Positions 6,906 through 8,445 of a stretch of DNA of 8,445 nt are shown here, piece by piece; position 1 is the first letter of the stretch, and every line of letters starts with the position of its first letter. A program made the translations under genes and the position numbers. The notes under the pieces are model-generated. The model worked only from the letters and a program-made list of their open reading frames with translations. It was not told the origin of the DNA and ran no database searches. The stretch spans positions 1 through 8,445 of the forward strand of contig JAQWON010000067.1 of assembly GCA_029245825.1 (NCBI GenBank), read 5' to 3'. This stretch comes from Flavobacteriaceae bacterium. GTDB taxonomy: Bacteria; Bacteroidota; Bacteroidia; Flavobacteriales; Flavobacteriaceae.

Positions 6906-6937
6906 CAAATGTAATAAATCCATAAACTAAATAACAA
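6906..6937 (-). promoter_or_regulatory. Promoter of rpsT (TTG-N21-TACATTTG)
   Basis: Reading the minus strand, TTG (complement of 6935-6937) is followed after 21 bp by TACATTTG (complement of 6906-6913), matching the Flavobacterium consensus TTG-N17-23-TAnnTTTG. The element ends 20 bp before the rpsT ATG, the right distance for a short untranslated leader. Confidence 0.6.
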
Positions 6938-6999
6938 TTATTTCAACAAAAAATAAATTTTTACATGGTTCCTGTACTTTATAAAGATTATATTCCTAG

Positions 7000-7317
7000 A
7001 TGTTTTTAAGAATATCAAATATGGATGTCCCTATATATCTAGAAAGAAATAATTCTAGATTTCCTTTTTATCATAGGCTAGATTTCTCTTGGAAAATCTC
7101 CTACAGTAAAAATCCCAATAGCCGCTTTAAAAAAGATTGGATTTTTACAATTTATAATGTTTATGGCAAAAAAAACCCATTTAACATCTACTATACACCT
7201 AGGGATGTAACTTCTAAAAACGGAAATATTTTTGGAAGTAGCCCCCTAGCCTCATATGAGCTGTCAATAATAAAAAGTGCGCTTATTTCTTTAACCTATA
7301 ACTTCACTTTTAATTAA
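7000..7317 (+). pseudogene. C-terminal remnant of a TonB-dependent outer-membrane receptor
   Basis: A 105-codon open frame resembling the very end of Bacteroidota TonB-dependent receptors of the carboxypeptidase-regulatory-domain type. Recognisable parts are VPIYLERNNSRFPFYHRLDF (residues 10-29), WIFTIYNVYGKKNPFNIYYT (about 47-66) and the closing strand SLTYNFTFN, alternating hydrophobic residues as in a beta-barrel end. A complete receptor has 700-1000 residues with a signal peptide, plug and 22-stranded barrel; none of these fit in the 114 bp before it, which also contain the rpsT promoter. An in-frame TAG sits directly before the ATG at 7000, so that ATG is not a natural start. I read it as the residue of a deletion. 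The rest of the rpsT-tRNA interval (6938-6999 and 7318-7417) shows nothing recognisable. A small expressed protein is possible but unlikely, as there is no signal peptide or promoter. Confidence 0.75.
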
Positions 7318-7417
7318 AAATTTAATTATTAATAACTCAAAAGACTTTCCAAGTATAGTTTTAAAAAAATTGACAACAGAAAATCATTGATAATTTAGGG
7401 GTTCAAAAAGATAATTG

Positions 7418-7489
7418 TAGCCCGTAGGGGAATCGGACCCCTCTTACCAGGATGAAAACCTGGCGTCCTAGCCGATAGACGAACGGGCC
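7418..7489 (-). tRNA. tRNA-Glu (anticodon UUC)
   Basis: Folds as a complete 72-nt cloverleaf on the minus strand: acceptor GGCCCGT paired with ACGGGCT (with G1-U72), D stem GTCT/GGAC, anticodon stem CCAGG/CCTGG with loop TTTTCAT (anticodon TTC), T stem AGGGG/CCCCT and discriminator A. CCA is not encoded. The T loop reads TCCGATT, so position 55 is C (plus-strand G at 7436) instead of the nearly universal U; everything else is regular. It lies 74 bp downstream of proS on the same strand and has its own promoter match. Confidence 0.97.
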
Positions 7490-7501
7490 AAAAAACGCAG
7501 C

Positions 7502-7532
7502 CAAATTTACATTATATAAAATAATTATACAA
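7502..7532 (-). promoter_or_regulatory. Promoter of tRNA-Glu (TTG-N20-TAAATTTG)
   Basis: On the minus strand TTG (complement of 7530-7532) and TAAATTTG (complement of 7502-7509) are 20 bp apart, matching the Bacteroidota TTG/TAnnTTTG consensus. The element ends 12 bp before the mature tRNA 5' end, so the primary transcript would have a very short 5' leader for RNase P to remove. It lies entirely in the 74-bp proS-tRNA gap. Confidence 0.6.
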
Positions 7533-7563
7533 CTTAATAATTGCAATAAACTAAATAAAAATT

Positions 7564-8445
7564 TTAATATGACTTTGCAAATATTACGCGGCCTAAAGAG
7601 GGGTTGCCGCTGTAAATACATTTCCCTTTTTCTTTTTTATTATCAATTGGAATACATCTGATGGTTGCTTTTGTTAAGTTTTTAATTTTTAATTCTGTTT
7701 CAACCGTTCCATCCCAATGTGCAGAAACAAATCCTCCTTTATCAGCTATAATTTCTTTAAATTCCTTAAAATTATTAGCCTCAGTAATATTGCTATCTCT
7801 AAAGTTAAGAGCTCTATTAAATAATTTTAACTGAATATCCTTTAATGTTCTTTCAACCTCAACAGCTATAGAATCTATTGGCACTATGGACTTAGTTAAA
7901 TTGTCTCTTCTAGCTAGTTCAATAGTTTTGTTTTCCAAATCTCTTGGGCCAATAGATATTCTGATTGGAACTCCTTTTAACTCATAATCATTGAATTTGT
8001 ATCCAGGCTTAAAATTATCTCTATCATCATATTTAACAGAGATTCCTTTTAACTTTAAATCATCAACAATCTTATTTACCTTAATTGTGATTTTTTTTAG
8101 TTGATCTATTCCTTTATATATCGGCACTATAACTACTTGAATAGGTGCTAAATTAGGGGGAAGAATCAACCCATTATCGTCGCTATGAGTCATAATTAAT
8201 GCTCCCATTAGCCTTGTAGACACCCCCCACGATGTAGCCCAAACATAGGATAATTTTCCATCTTCATTTGCAAATTTTACATCAAAAGCCTTTGCAAAAT
8301 TTTGGCCTAAAAAATGAGAAGTCCCTAATTGAAGAGCTTTTCCGTCCTGCATTAAACCTTCAATACAATATGTTTCATCAGCACCAGCAAAACGTTCACT
8401 CTCACTTTTTAAACCTTTTAAAACTGGAATCGCCATAAAGCTTTC
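7564..8445 (-). CDS. proS: Prolyl-tRNA synthetase, 5' end outside the window
   Basis: Class II aminoacyl-tRNA synthetase that charges tRNA-Pro. The frame is open to the window edge (ESFMAIPVLKG...), so the Met at 8436 is internal; 293 residues are present of the roughly 490 usual for the eukaryote/archaeal-like ProRS found in Bacteroidota. Visible are part of the catalytic core with SESERFAGADETYCIEGLMQ, GTSHFLGQNFAKAFDVKF and the motif 3 region STRLMGALIMTHSDDNGL; the anticodon-binding domain starting near PPNLAPIQVVIVPI; and the ProRS C-terminal domain (GGFVSAHWDGT, TIRCIPID) ending in Tyr, as is characteristic of this type. Only two Cys remain in the part of the C-terminal domain that binds zinc in some homologues, which I recall as usual in this phylum. 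Stop TAA; tRNA-Glu follows on the same strand. Confidence 0.96.
   Translation of the reverse strand, partial: ESFMAIPVLKGLKSESERFAGADETYCIEGLMQDGKALQLGTSHFLGQNFAKAFDVKFANEDGKLSYVWATSWGVSTRLMGALIMTHSDDNGLILPPNLAPIQVVIVPIYKGIDQLKKITIKVNKIVDDLKLKGISVKYDDRDNFKPGYKFNDYELKGVPIRISIGPRDLENKTIELARRDNLTKSIVPIDSIAVEVERTLKDIQLKLFNRALNFRDSNITEANNFKEFKEIIADKGGFVSAHWDGTVETELKIKNLTKATIRCIPIDNKKEKGKCIYSGNPSLGRVIFAKSY

Noticed and set aside
7239..7251. TAGCCCCCTAGCC could be an att-like copy of the tRNA-Glu 3' end, marking an integrated element.
   Set aside because: Only the first six bases match the tRNA end, it lies inside the receptor remnant's reading frame, and no integrase or phage gene is present.
7360..7400. 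Terminator for tRNA-Glu on the minus strand (T-run at about 7363-7369).
   Set aside because: The T-run is preceded only by three- to four-pair stems such as TTG-T-CAA, so there is no convincing hairpin.
7391..7408. TAGGGGTTCAAAAAG on the plus strand looks like the T-arm of a second tRNA beside tRNA-Glu.
   Set aside because: No complementary 3' stem strand follows, and no acceptor, D or anticodon arm can be built around it.
7403..7621. 72-codon minus-strand open frame across the tRNA-Glu gene.
   Set aside because: It overlaps the tRNA and the end of proS and shows no protein-like features; it is a chance frame.

Overview
The window (8,445 bp, strongly AT-rich) is a housekeeping stretch from a Bacteroidota chromosome, most likely a small-genome member of Flavobacteriia. 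The protein set and order (folP, cdaA, ABC exporter, truA, YfcE-like phosphoesterase, DUF4293, rho, rpsT, tRNA-Glu, proS), the DUF4293 gene beside rho, the lack of recognisable Shine-Dalgarno sequences and several TAnnTTTG-type promoter elements all point that way. This is judged by reading alone, without database searches.

Layout. The left edge holds the 3' part of folP (dihydropteroate synthase), followed 26 bp later by cdaA (c-di-AMP cyclase, TTG start), both on +. They run tail-to-tail into a minus-strand pair, truA followed by an MsbA-like ABC exporter, joined by an ATGA stop/start overlap. A YfcE-type phosphoesterase (+, TTG start) converges on a small DUF4293 membrane protein (-). rho (+) lies divergently beyond a 141-bp spacer and converges on rpsT (ribosomal protein bS20, -). 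The 532 bp between rpsT and the tRNA contain one recognisable thing, a 105-codon C-terminal remnant of a TonB-dependent outer-membrane receptor. Then come tRNA-Glu(UUC) and the 3' 60% or so of proS (prolyl-tRNA synthetase), both on -; proS runs off the right edge.

How the genes relate. Most products serve the information-processing core: tRNA modification (TruA), charging (ProS), tRNA-Glu, bS20 and transcription termination (Rho). Folate synthesis, c-di-AMP signalling and a membrane exporter are added. There is no sign of a phage, IS element, CRISPR array or defence/toxin system, and I do not see an undescribed multi-gene system.

Points worth a second look are local: a rewritten pterin-pocket loop in FolP; a C instead of U at position 55 of tRNA-Glu; a C-rich, G-poor rho leader resembling a Rho loading site; a short charged insert in Rho; all three convergent junctions being 2 nt or less apart (or overlapping); two enforced TTG starts; and the receptor remnant.
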